Assembly: GCA_023415655.1 (NCBI GenBank)
Contig: JAEZKD010000234.1
Location: forward strand, 1 to 23,163
From: Bacillota bacterium
GTDB taxonomy: Bacteria; Bacillota; Clostridia; Lachnospirales; Lachnospiraceae
Reading direction: 5' to 3'
DNA: 23,163 nucleotides
The notes below the pieces were generated by a model. That model saw nothing but the letters and a program-made list of their open reading frames with translations, was not told where the DNA came from and searched no databases. Shown piece after piece: positions 1 through 7,591 of this stretch. Position 1 is the stretch's first letter, and each line of letters starts with the position of its first letter. The position numbers and the translations under genes are program-made.

Positions 1-1797
1 ACCAATGGCAACCACAACATAGTCACAAGGTATATTTACTGTAGCTCCATCTTTTTCAACAACTACCGCATCTTTAAGTATTTCGGTACACTTTGCATTC
101 GTAACAGTCTTAATACCTGCCGAGTAAATGCTCTCCATAACCGTAATCTTACGTAACTGTCCGAGATCTTTTCCTACTTCATCTAACATCTCAACCACCG
201 TGATTTCATCTGCAATGCCTTCGACATATTCACCAACTTCAAGTCCAACCAAACCACCACCGATGATTACTACCTTGCCCTTAACACTAGCAATTCCCTC
301 CAGTACCTCATGGGAGTTTAATACGTGTGGTAAATCCGCTCCAGGAATTGACAGCTTCATTGGTGCAGCACCAATAGCAATGATAACGTCCTGTGGAGCT
401 TCCTTCTCGATTAATTCCTTTGTAATTGGTGTAGATAAACGAATCTCGACGCCTTCTCGTTTCGCCTGTTCCCCCATCCAAATAGCTGCTTCTTTCATTT
501 CCTCTTTTCTTGGAGCCGCACCTGCTAATACGAATTGACCGCCAAGATGTTTGGATGCTTCACACACAATTGGATGGTGCCCTCTACGCTTTAATGTTAC
601 TGCTGCTTCAAGTCCCGCAACACCACCACCTGCGATTAATACCTTCTTCGGATTCTTTGTCTTTATTAACGTATATTCTGCCTCTCTACCTAGAGAAGGA
701 TTTCTCATGCATGTAATGTATGGCATCTCGGTTGATACAAATCCATCATAACAACCTTGATTACATCCGACACAACGTACAATCTGTTCAGCTTCCTCAG
801 CCATAGCTTTATTACAAAACTCAGGATCTGATAATTGCCCACGTCCAATGACCACCATATCTGCTTTGTCATCCACAAGAATTTGCTCCGCTAATTCTGG
901 ATCATTGATACGACCAACAGCAACCGTAACTAACCCTGTTTCCTTACGAATTCTTGCTGCATTTTCTACATTAAAGCCTCTTGGAAGATCAATTGGTGGT
1001 ACCTCATATTTGATTGCAGCAGAGGAGAAGTTACCTCTTGATACATCGACAACGTCAACACCAGCTTCTTTAGCCGCCTTACAGAATTCAATCACTTCTT
1101 CAATCGTAAGTCCTCCATCGAGGTTATCATCATGAGCATCAATTCTCATAAACAATGGCATATCCTCTGGGATATTACTTCGAATTGCACGAATACATTC
1201 AAGTGGTAAACGCATTCTATTTTCTAGACTTCCACCATATTCATCCGTTCTTCGATTGAAAAATGGGCTTAGAAAGCTATGTGGTACATAATTATGCCCT
1301 GCATGAAACTCAATCGTATCATACCCTGCCTCAACCGCACGTTTAGCTGCAGCCCCATAAGCTTCTATTGCTTCATGAATAATATCAAGGCTTGCTCCAG
1401 GGATTACAAGATCCGTCCCTTGGACTGGGGTATCACTTGGGATCACAATCATTGCCGTAGGATCTGATGCTACTGCAAATCCACCAAGCCATAACTGCAC
1501 TCCTGCCTTTCCACCTTCTTTATGTATTGCATCTGCTAGTTTCTTTAAACCAGGGATATATTTATCATCTGAAATAGCTAAGAACTTAGCTGGTGCCGCT
1601 TTGGCATATACAGAACATACCTCAGTAAAGTTTAATCCACACCCACCTACGACTCTAGCTATATGATAATCGATTAATTGATCCGTAACGTATTTGTCAT
1701 CGGTAGCCATCTTGGTTCCCATTGCTGGAAATACGACACGATTTTTAAGTTCCAAGCCTCTTATTTTAATAGGGCTAAAAAGATGATTATATTTCAT
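1..1797 (-). CDS. NADH:flavin oxidoreductase / 2-enoate reductase family enzyme (3' end outside window)
   Basis: This is a multidomain flavin and Fe-S oxidoreductase of the 2-enoate reductase/2,4-dienoyl-CoA reductase type. The family reduces activated C=C bonds with NAD(P)H in the cytoplasm of anaerobes. The N-terminal TIM barrel of the Old Yellow Enzyme type (about residues 1-335) has the typical FHAGHNY and RRTDEYGGSLENR segments near residues 164-194. A 4Fe-4S motif C-x2-C-x3-C-x13-C follows at Cys342, 345, 349 and 363. Two dinucleotide-binding folds come next, GGGVAG near 390 and GGGLVG near 510. The frame is open to position 1 (599 codons), and family members are about 640-670 aa, so only the C-terminus is missing. 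The ATG at 1797 follows a GAGAGGC ribosome site. The substrate cannot be read from sequence; cinnamate-type enoates and bile-acid intermediates are both known for relatives. The TetR gene upstream may regulate it. Confidence 0.9.
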   Translation of the reverse strand, partial: MKYNHLFSPIKIRGLELKNRVVFPAMGTKMATDDKYVTDQLIDYHIARVVGGCGLNFTEVCSVYAKAAPAKFLAISDDKYIPGLKKLADAIHKEGGKAGVQLWLGGFAVASDPTAMIVIPSDTPVQGTDLVIPGASLDIIHEAIEAYGAAAKRAVEAGYDTIEFHAGHNYVPHSFLSPFFNRRTDEYGGSLENRMRLPLECIRAIRSNIPEDMPLFMRIDAHDDNLDGGLTIEEVIEFCKAAKEAGVDVVDVSRGNFSSAAIKYEVPPIDLPRGFNVENAARIRKETGLVTVAVGRINDPELAEQILVDDKADMVVIGRGQLSDPEFCNKAMAEEAEQIVRCVGCNQGCYDGFVSTEMPYITCMRNPSLGREAEYTLIKTKNPKKVLIAGGGVAGLEAAVTLKRRGHHPIVCEASKHLGGQFVLAGAAPRKEEMKEAAIWMGEQAKREGVEIRLSTPITKELIEKEAPQDVIIAIGAAPMKLSIPGADLPHVLNSHEVLEGIASVKGKVVIIGGGLVGLEVGEYVEGIADEITVVEMLDEVGKDLGQLRKITVMESIYSAGIKTVTNAKCTEILKDAVVVEKDGATVNIPCDYVVVAIG

Positions 1798-1828
1798 ATG
1801 ATCACGCCTCTCTTGAAAAATAAATTTT

Positions 1829-1894
1829 TAACAATGTTACAACCATTATACTCCATTTTACTAATTAAATCAATCTGTTTTAAACATAATGTTT
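1829..1894. promoter_or_regulatory. Two short palindromes flanking this promoter, candidate operators
   Basis: TAACAATGTTA (1829-1839) overlaps the predicted transcription start. AAACATAATGTTT (1882-1894) lies just upstream of the -35. Both are perfect odd-length palindromes sharing an AACA/TGTT core. Placement fits repression or control by a dimeric regulator such as the neighbouring TetR protein, but AT-rich DNA yields short palindromes by chance. Confidence 0.35.
1845..1873 (-). promoter_or_regulatory. Sigma-A-type promoter of the enoate-reductase-family gene
   Basis: On the minus strand a -35 TTGATT (1868-1873) is followed after 17 bases by a perfect -10 TATAAT (1845-1850). The predicted start is near 1838, which gives a leader of about 40 nt ahead of the ATG at 1797. 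Confidence 0.7.
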
Positions 1895-1924
1895 GAATTT
1901 TATTTATACATGCATTAAACGCAC

Positions 1925-1964
1925 AAAAAAGACCATTACAAACGAATAACAATTTGCAATGGTC
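1925..1964 (-). terminator. Rho-independent terminator of the TetR gene
   Basis: A 12-base inverted repeat with one mismatch (1931-1942 with 1953-1964, 10-nt loop) is followed on the minus strand by six T. It lies 36 bases past the TetR stop codon and separates that gene from the oxidoreductase promoter. Confidence 0.85.
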
Positions 1965-1999
1965 CATCTTTTCTTACATATGCATATCTTTGATTTGCT

Positions 2000-2608
2000 T
2001 TACTTTTCTTTTGGAAGTTTCATAAGGTTGATGACATGTCGAATGTATTCCAACCTTTTTTCTTTCTCATGAAGGAAGGAATTCTCAAGACTAATATCCT
2101 CTGAATGATATAAATCTTGTTTATCTGCTGGATAAATCAGTGCAGCCATAAATACAATGCTATTGTATTTTGCAACCATTGGACTTGCTCCCGTAACTCT
2201 TGTTAATACCTGATCCATCTTATGATGCAGTTCCTTTGTGACTTGAATGATACTTTTTGATACCTCATCTTCTTCTTTTAAATGCTCTGCTTCGCGAAAC
2301 ATCGCTCCAAGACCTGTATAGTGAATCGTATATTCCATGATTTCATTCGCGAATAAAACAAGTCTCTCTTCCTCGTCATATTCTTCCTGATCAAGAATTG
2401 AGTAAATCGCAATGGAATTCTCAATAAAAAATTCTTTTGTATTGCGAAGCATCTCCTCCTTGGTTCTGAAATAATAGTTGATTGCACTTACATTAACACC
2501 TGCTTCTTTCGCTATCGCACGGATGGGTACGTTACAGGTTCCTTGCTTACCGATTAGATATAGCGCAGTGTCTAGGATTTTTTCTTCTATATTTTTTAAC
2601 TCTCTCAT
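2000..2608 (-). CDS. TetR/AcrR family transcriptional regulator
   Basis: A DNA-binding repressor-type protein of 202 aa. The N-terminus (residues 1-60) is a typical TetR helix-turn-helix: a first helix around EEKILDTALYLIGKQG, then the recognition region IRAIAKEAGVNVSAINYYF and the following KEEML. The remainder is an all-helical ligand and dimer domain with no recognisable ligand signature. The ATG at 2608 is chosen because AAGGAGT sits 7 bases upstream; the frame is open to a GTG at 2698, but that start has no ribosome site and would add 30 residues before the HTH. It has its own terminator and is transcribed toward the enoate-reductase-family gene, which has a separate promoter with palindromes. 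That gene is a plausible target, by proximity only. Confidence 0.88.
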   Translation of the reverse strand: MRELKNIEEKILDTALYLIGKQGTCNVPIRAIAKEAGVNVSAINYYFRTKEEMLRNTKEFFIENSIAIYSILDQEEYDEEERLVLFANEIMEYTIHYTGLGAMFREAEHLKEEDEVSKSIIQVTKELHHKMDQVLTRVTGASPMVAKYNSIVFMAALIYPADKQDLYHSEDISLENSFLHEKEKRLEYIRHVINLMKLPKEK

Positions 2609-2789
2609 GGTTGGTACTCCTTGTTGGTCCACAGGGTTCAGCTTGTGATAATGTGAATTATTTATTAATATTTTTCTTACTTTCTTTGGAAATTTCACAT
2701 GTTATGAAGAAAAAATATTATGTAATCCTCCATATACGCTTCCAATGCTTGTCATGATTATAACAATATTTATTCTATAAGAAAAGTTA

Positions 2790-3605
2790 CTAGCAATCAA
2801 CCCTTTTTATCTTTTTGTAAACCAAGTCAATAATCATATCAATTGATTCATCAAAAAGTGAACAGTTAAATTCATCCGCTAACACTACTTTTTGATTCCT
2901 TTTTACTACCTCTATAAATCTCTTTTGCAATGATTCCAAATATTGAAGTATCTGTTGCTCGTCCAATAATTTCATCATAGCTAATCCATCAACTAATAGA
3001 GGCCGAAACAAACGATCCATTGCTTCATATAAGTTTTGTGAACTTTGTTCTTTGGTAGTAAATTGTTGTAGTTCCAATTTTAGTTTCTTCCAAGTTGAAA
3101 TTGATTCAATATAGTATGGAAGAAAATCAATTTTTTCGCATTCACATGTTTTAATAGATCCAACTACCACCTTTTCTGCGAGTTTATCTAAAAGCTCATC
3201 CTTGGTGAATTCGAAGGTATTTACATCTTGAGATTCCTCCCATTTATTATTAATAAATGAATAAATACCGTTTATTTGGTTAATAAATACGATTGCATGT
3301 TTTAATTGTCGATTTATCTGTACTCCTAACATCATACCTGGTTGTAAAATACTACAAATATCAGTTTTAGAAACAACTTGTTGAATATAACTAAAGCCTC
3401 TAGGTTTAAGATATAAATCATACCATTCTTTTGATTGAAGCATTGCACCTGCTTGATAACATTCTGATTCACTATCATATTTTACGAAATAAGGAAGTCC
3501 TATCTCTAACGCAATTTTAAAATCTTCCGTGTCGTGATTTAATAGTTCTAGCATATTTGCTAAACCCGCATAAGAACATGACGAATTAAAATGCATGTAT
3601 TTCAT
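2790..3605 (-). CDS. Uncharacterised protein resembling the BtrH N-terminal / C39-like fold
   Basis: I do not recognise this 271-aa protein with certainty. Its N-terminus (HFNSSCSYAG, Cys10, then ANMLELLNHD and a GLPYFVKYD segment near 36-44) resembles BtrH N-terminal domains, which belong to the papain/C39-like cysteine enzyme fold. A LKHAIVF segment with His103, followed by an INGIYSF strand, would supply the His of a Cys-His pair. The C-terminal half (about 150-271) is helical, lacks motifs I know, and ends in a basic tail. The ATG at 3605 lies 4 bases after the stop of the upstream GNAT gene with AAAGGGG upstream, so translation is probably coupled. The frame remains open further upstream and would add a hydrophobic segment, but that part overlaps the GNAT coding sequence. 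BtrH transfers an acyl chain in butirosin synthesis, so a transferase or peptidase-like role with the GNATs is conceivable but unproven. Confidence 0.6.
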   Translation of the reverse strand: MKYMHFNSSCSYAGLANMLELLNHDTEDFKIALEIGLPYFVKYDSESECYQAGAMLQSKEWYDLYLKPRGFSYIQQVVSKTDICSILQPGMMLGVQINRQLKHAIVFINQINGIYSFINNKWEESQDVNTFEFTKDELLDKLAEKVVVGSIKTCECEKIDFLPYYIESISTWKKLKLELQQFTTKEQSSQNLYEAMDRLFRPLLVDGLAMMKLLDEQQILQYLESLQKRFIEVVKRNQKVVLADEFNCSLFDESIDMIIDLVYKKIKRVDC

Positions 3606-3609
3606 TTTC

Positions 3610-4092
3610 CTATAAACCCCTTTCCATGTACCCACAAGTAAAAGGAAAAAACTCAAATTTTTTAGTACCAGTAAGAATAAAACCAAAAGATTCATACCAT
3701 TTTCTTAATACTTTATTTTCTTCGACAATACCTATGTTCATCTTATTACAATTTAGTTCTTGTGCAACCTTGAAGGCATTCATCAAAAGTTCTTCTCCAA
3801 TTCCCTTGTGTCGATATGTAGGAATAACACATAAATTATTTAATTCACATTCATTATTATCTTGTAAGAGCAAGGAGTAATATCCAACAATTACACCATC
3901 CTCATAAAATCCATACATTGGCCTATGCTCTACCTTTAAATGCCAATCTAATCTTTCTTCTGTTGTCGCAAACGCTGTAAATCTTGGAGCATTTTCAACA
4001 GTAAAGCCAAATTCTTCTGCAACTGTACTAAAACTCTCTCTAATCACTTTTACACATTCTGCTATCTCTTTTTCACCTATCTCTTTAATCAT
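3610..4092 (-). CDS. GNAT family N-acetyltransferase
   Basis: A 160-aa acetyl-CoA-dependent acyltransferase of the GNAT fold. The core reads ELNNLCVIPTYRHKGIGEELL (motif A, with the acetyl-CoA pyrophosphate loop RHKGIGEELL), then a helix and the motif B segment LRKWYESFGF, as in many small-molecule acetyltransferases. The ATG at 4092 has GAGGT 8-9 bases upstream; an in-frame TTG at 4116 is possible but less likely. The upstream gene ends 53 bases away and the next gene starts 4 bases after this stop, so this is one operon. A strand before motif A (YGFYEDGVIVGYYSLL) is canonical. The substrate is unknown. It is the third of three consecutive GNATs that share only family-level features, so recent duplication is unlikely. 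Confidence 0.88.
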   Translation of the reverse strand: MIKEIGEKEIAECVKVIRESFSTVAEEFGFTVENAPRFTAFATTEERLDWHLKVEHRPMYGFYEDGVIVGYYSLLLQDNNECELNNLCVIPTYRHKGIGEELLMNAFKVAQELNCNKMNIGIVEENKVLRKWYESFGFILTGTKKFEFFPFTCGYMERGL

Positions 4093-4145
4093 TCTGATAT
4101 ACCTCGCTAACCTCAACTTTAACGATCCATTGATTCATATCTCCC

Positions 4146-4673
4146 CTACACCACCATTTCATACAACATAAACCAATCCAGCCCATAACACTCTAACCCT
4201 AAACTCACCTTGGTTACCCATTGAAACCCAACCTTCTCATACAACCGAATGGCTGGTTCATTCTTTTCATAAACATCCAAACGCAGTGCCTTTACCCCGT
4301 TCTTTCTTGCTAGTTCCATAGCGTATGTAAGTAACTTTTGTCCTACTCCTTGTGAAAGATATTGAGGACTGACTACAAAGGTATGAATCACAAACACCTT
4401 CTCTTCACTTAATTGTACTCGCCAAGGAGCAGTTTGATAAGGTCCTTCACATTCATGTCGTAAGATCATAGAACCAATGATTTCATTTTCGTGTGTTGCT
4501 ACATACAAAGTACCTGCTTCTACCCCTGCCATAGCATCATCCTTCACTGGATAGACTCCTTTTTTCCAGCCAGGATAATTGATCATCTCCTCTAGATAAT
4601 CTAGCAATTCATCATATAACTTCGCAAGACTGTCAACATCTGCATAAGTTCCTAAACGAACCTCTATGTTCAT
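4146..4673 (-). CDS. GNAT family N-acetyltransferase
   Basis: A 175-aa GNAT acetyltransferase. Motif A is VFVIHTFVVSPQYLSQGVGQ with the Q-x-x-G-x-G/A-type pyrophosphate loop (SQGVGQKLL), and motif B is NEPAIRLYEKVGF near residues 139-151. The N-terminus (IEVRLGTYADVDSLAKLYDELLDYL) is the usual first strand and helix. The ATG at 4673 follows AAAGGA about 12 bases upstream. It is the second GNAT of the cluster, separated by 51 bases from the first and 53 from the third. The sequence resembles enzymes annotated as YjcF- or RimI-like or simply as GNAT, and nothing identifies its substrate. The C-terminus GLDWFMLYEMVV closes the central sheet as expected for a full-length protein. Confidence 0.88.
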   Translation of the reverse strand: MNIEVRLGTYADVDSLAKLYDELLDYLEEMINYPGWKKGVYPVKDDAMAGVEAGTLYVATHENEIIGSMILRHECEGPYQTAPWRVQLSEEKVFVIHTFVVSPQYLSQGVGQKLLTYAMELARKNGVKALRLDVYEKNEPAIRLYEKVGFQWVTKVSLGLECYGLDWFMLYEMVV

Positions 4674-4724
4674 ATTTTATTAGTCCTTTCCTTATGTATT
4701 ATGCTCTAACAATGATTAACCGCT

Positions 4725-5216
4725 TTAACAGCGCACACTCTTGTCCATCTTTAGCATAATACAGTCGTCCCCAACTCTTATCCCAGTACGGACAAATCCA
4801 AACCTCTCATAGAATGCAATCGCACCTAGGTTCCTTTCATGACACTCCAACAACAAAGGTCGATTTCCATATTCCTCATAAAATCGTTCTAGAATCATCT
4901 CAAACGCTTTACTACCAATACCTATTCCACGATAATTATCATCAATCACAAACCCAATCACTCGAAATGGTTTCCGATAACGAACTTCAACCGGTTCATA
5001 ATCCTCTAATATTGCTTCACCAATCAGGATAATACCAACGTATTCCTTTTGATACTGAATTGCAAAACACATCCCTTGGAGTTCCTTTTCTTGTCCCAGA
5101 TGATGTAGCATTAAAGTATACTCAACCGATTCCACATATTCCAATGGAATCTCACCTCTGTTTATCTTTAAGAGTTCTTTTTCATTTTGATCATTTACTA
5201 ATTCAATTGCAATCAT
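4725..5216 (-). CDS. GNAT family N-acetyltransferase
   Basis: A GNAT acetyltransferase of 163 aa. Motif A is FRVIGFVIDDNYRGIGIGSK, containing the R-G-x-G-x-G acetyl-CoA loop, and motif B is NLGAIAFYERFGF. The first strand begins MIAIELVNDQNEKELL, which is why I prefer the ATG at 5216; an in-frame ATG at 5237 would add seven residues (MGWGSRG) and neither has an ideal ribosome site. The architecture resembles spermidine/diamine or general small-molecule acetyltransferases, but the substrate cannot be assigned. It is the first GNAT of the cluster, 62 bases after the small membrane protein gene on the same strand. Codon use and base composition look like the neighbours. Confidence 0.86.
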   Translation of the reverse strand: MIAIELVNDQNEKELLKINRGEIPLEYVESVEYTLMLHHLGQEKELQGMCFAIQYQKEYVGIILIGEAILEDYEPVEVRYRKPFRVIGFVIDDNYRGIGIGSKAFEMILERFYEEYGNRPLLLECHERNLGAIAFYERFGFVRTGIRVGDDCIMLKMDKSVRC

Positions 5217-5278
5217 CCCTCTAGATCCCCACCCCATTATTTAAAAAGATTCATTCTCCTAAAATCTTTTCTCTCATT

Positions 5279-5548
5279 CTACTTATCTGATAATGTTACT
5301 AGTTTTATCATGGAACGATAAAGACCAACCAGCATACAAATACAAGAAATTATTATCCATGGATACGCCACTGGATCTGGAATGGTTACAAAAAATCGGT
5401 TAATCATTGAATATATGGCAAACAATAACAAACCAATCAAAAGTAAAACATCTACGGTTTGATTTGACTTTTTATCATTCATCTTTTTATCATTCATATT
5501 CGTCTTTTTATCACTCAGGTTCTTATCATTCATTTCTTTATCAGTCAT
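5279..5548 (-). CDS. Small two-helix membrane protein with N-terminal NDKK repeats
   Basis: An 89-aa protein without a family I recognise. Residues 1-30 are charged and repetitive: M-x-D-K and M-N-D-K-K units recur five times, mirrored in the DNA (5469-5548) as degenerate repeats of a 'tcattcatctttttat' type. Two hydrophobic segments follow, about residues 32-52 (VDVLLLIGLLLFAIYSMI) and 60-80 (AYPWIIISCICMLVGLYRSM), joined by a short loop. The likely topology is a hairpin in the membrane with a cytoplasmic lysine-rich tail. The ATG has GGGAGGG 6 bases upstream, which argues that the gene is real. A weak promoter (TTCATA at 5608-5613, 18 bases, TATAAG at 5584-5589) precedes it. It may be the first gene of the GNAT cluster. 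Confidence 0.7.
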   Translation of the reverse strand: MTDKEMNDKNLSDKKTNMNDKKMNDKKSNQTVDVLLLIGLLLFAIYSMINRFFVTIPDPVAYPWIIISCICMLVGLYRSMIKLVTLSDK

Positions 5549-5639
5549 ATGAATCCCTCCCTAAACTTCCTAAATTTCAAGTCCTTATAGTACGAATAAA
5601 CTTACAATATGAATACTAAAATTCACCATGCAAACGTCA

Positions 5640-5678
5640 AGCGCAGTCGATGTTCACATATATGACATCAACTGCGCT
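5640..5678 (-). terminator. Strong hairpin after the ABC exporter operon
   Basis: A 14-base inverted repeat with one mismatch (5640-5653 with 5665-5678) encloses an 11-nt loop, about 90 bases past the second ABC gene. There is no T-run on either strand, so it may be a processing, stability or Rho-assisted terminator hairpin rather than a classical one. Confidence 0.45.
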
Positions 5679-5767
5679 AATCAGTAGCTAAACCTATTAT
5701 ACCATTATTATCCAAATTTTAAAAGCAATAAATCATAAAATCAAGCTCCAACCTTTATGTCCAACCT

Positions 5768-7591
5768 TTATGCATAATACTGTGCCTGAGTCTCATATAG
5801 CTTTGCATAAATTCCACCCAGTTCAACAAGCTCTTCATGCGTACCAGTTTCTGCTATCTTACCATGATCTAAGACGACAATACTATCACAGAATTTACAA
5901 CTACTCATTCGATGCGAGATATAGATTGCTGTTTTATTCGCTATTAATGCGTTAAAGTTCTCATAAATTTCTGCCTCTGCAATTGGATCAAGCGCTGCGG
6001 TTGGTTCATCTAGGATAACGAATGGTGCATCCTTATAAAGGGCTCTGGCAATTGCTAAGCGCTGTGCTTCTCCACCTGAGACATCAGTTCCTTCCCCGTT
6101 GTTGTTATAAAGCTGACTACGTACACCGTCTTTCATCTTTTCAACGCGTTCTTTCAGATCCACTTGCTGTAATGCTGCTCTTAACTCATCTTTGTCTACC
6201 TGCTCACCAGAAGCGACATTCTCATCCAATGGTAGGGAAAACAGATGAAAGTCCTGAAAAACAACTGAGAATACGTTGACATACTCCTGATAACTATATT
6301 TTCGAATATCAATTCCATTAAGGGTAATATAACCACCGGTCGGTTCATACAAACGACAAAGCAATTTGATTAATGTTGTTTTGCCAGCTCCATTCATTCC
6401 TACAATGGCTACCTTTTGACCCAATTGGAATTCCATCGTAACATGACTTAATACCTCCACATTCGTATCAGGATAAGAAAAGCTGACATCATGAAAAGCA
6501 AAACTATAATGCCCATCCTCTCTTTTCTCAATTGGCAAGGTGCCATCGTAGGACATATTTGGTTGATTAATAAACTGAGTAAATGCATCTAAAAATGTAG
6601 AACGATATATTACTTGATTAAGTATTGGCATGAATTGCATGAAGGACGATACAATACGATTAATGGCTCCTGCGTACAAAAGTACATTTCCAATAGGAAT
6701 AACGCCATATAGTGCCTTTGCTCCAATTAAGACATAACCACTTCCTGCTGCTATCTGGCTAATAAAGGAATTCATCGCATAATTTTTCCCAGACTCTATA
6801 CCAGCTATAAAATATCCATGTAATCCTTGTTTTTCAAGCTCTATCATTTTATCATTCAAGGTGTCCTGCAATTGATAAATACGGATATCCTTTGCATTTT
6901 TTTGATTCATAATAAGGTCGTCCATATACCCATAGGATGAATTAATATGGTCATTTAGCTTGCTCATATTATTGAATATTTCTATGACTTTTTTACTACC
7001 AATTGAATAGACAAAGATTAAACCAATATAAATTAGGATTAGAACGAGGGTAGAAGCATAGGAGGTAAAGAAGTTCCTCTTTCCCACATCATCCACCTGC
7101 GAAAACAATAACACGACAAAGATGAAAGAGTATAAAATGGAACAAGCATTTTCTATCAAACGATATATATCATGGATATGATCACCGATACCACCCATGC
7201 CCCTACTAGACAAATTAGCCCGGCGTAGTGCATCCATCGTTTCCTGTTTTTCAAACTTTTCATATTCTAATACAAATGCTTTGGAAGCTAATTGTTCTTG
7301 AATGACATTATCGCTGTTTTCCTTCATTAGAAGGACTCTTTGGCTACATGCCTTGCTAATGAAGCCTGCTATCAGTGTTGTAATCAACAACCACCAGACA
7401 CTTATCATTGCCATCGTATATTGACCATCAATTAAGTTGTTTAGAATTTGAGCGGAAAAGAAAAGACTTAAGAAGGGAATCGATGCGCCAGTGATGCCAC
7501 CAATCACCAGAATATACATAAATCGTGGATAACTTCTCTTTACCATTTTTAGAAAAGAATAAATTTTATTCCATGACGATTTGACCTTCAT
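5768..7591 (-). CDS. ABC exporter half-transporter (membrane domain plus ATPase), second subunit
   Basis: A 607-aa exporter-type ABC protein. About six membrane segments lie in residues 22-345, followed by the nucleotide-binding domain. Visible motifs are Walker A GMNGAGKTT (398-406), the Q-loop Q446 in VVFQDF, the signature VSGGE (504-508), Walker B VILDEP (525-530) and the H-loop His560. All catalytic elements look intact. The ATG at 7591 is chosen because AAGGAGG lies 7 bases upstream; the longer frame to 7645 would sit inside the upstream gene. It overlaps that gene by 26 bases, a sign of translational coupling, and the two probably form a heterodimer. Substrates of such pairs include drugs, lipids and peptides. 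The upstream two-component system suggests a regulated peptide or antibiotic response, which is inference. Confidence 0.93.
   Translation of the reverse strand: MKVKSSWNKIYSFLKMVKRSYPRFMYILVIGGITGASIPFLSLFFSAQILNNLIDGQYTMAMISVWWLLITTLIAGFISKACSQRVLLMKENSDNVIQEQLASKAFVLEYEKFEKQETMDALRRANLSSRGMGGIGDHIHDIYRLIENACSILYSFIFVVLLFSQVDDVGKRNFFTSYASTLVLILIYIGLIFVYSIGSKKVIEIFNNMSKLNDHINSSYGYMDDLIMNQKNAKDIRIYQLQDTLNDKMIELEKQGLHGYFIAGIESGKNYAMNSFISQIAAGSGYVLIGAKALYGVIPIGNVLLYAGAINRIVSSFMQFMPILNQVIYRSTFLDAFTQFINQPNMSYDGTLPIEKREDGHYSFAFHDVSFSYPDTNVEVLSHVTMEFQLGQKVAIVGMNGAGKTTLIKLLCRLYEPTGGYITLNGIDIRKYSYQEYVNVFSVVFQDFHLFSLPLDENVASGEQVDKDELRAALQQVDLKERVEKMKDGVRSQLYNNNGEGTDVSGGEAQRLAIARALYKDAPFVILDEPTAALDPIAEAEIYENFNALIANKTAIYISHRMSSCKFCDSIVVLDHGKIAETGTHEELVELGGIYAKLYETQAQYYA

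Noticed and set aside
128..1135. Several open frames on the plus strand across the first kilobase.
   Set aside because: They are antisense shadows of the enoate-reductase-family gene, rich in Ser/Thr/Pro, without start context.
2609..2698. A 30-residue extension of the TetR protein from a GTG at 2698.
   Set aside because: No ribosome site precedes the GTG, whereas AAGGAGT precedes the ATG at 2608, and the HTH begins directly after that ATG.
3606..3695. A hydrophobic N-terminal extension (MNLLVLFLLVLKNLSFFLLL) of the BtrH-like protein that looks like a membrane anchor.
   Set aside because: It is read from the GNAT gene in another frame. The ATG at 3605 has a ribosome site and lies 4 bases after the GNAT stop.
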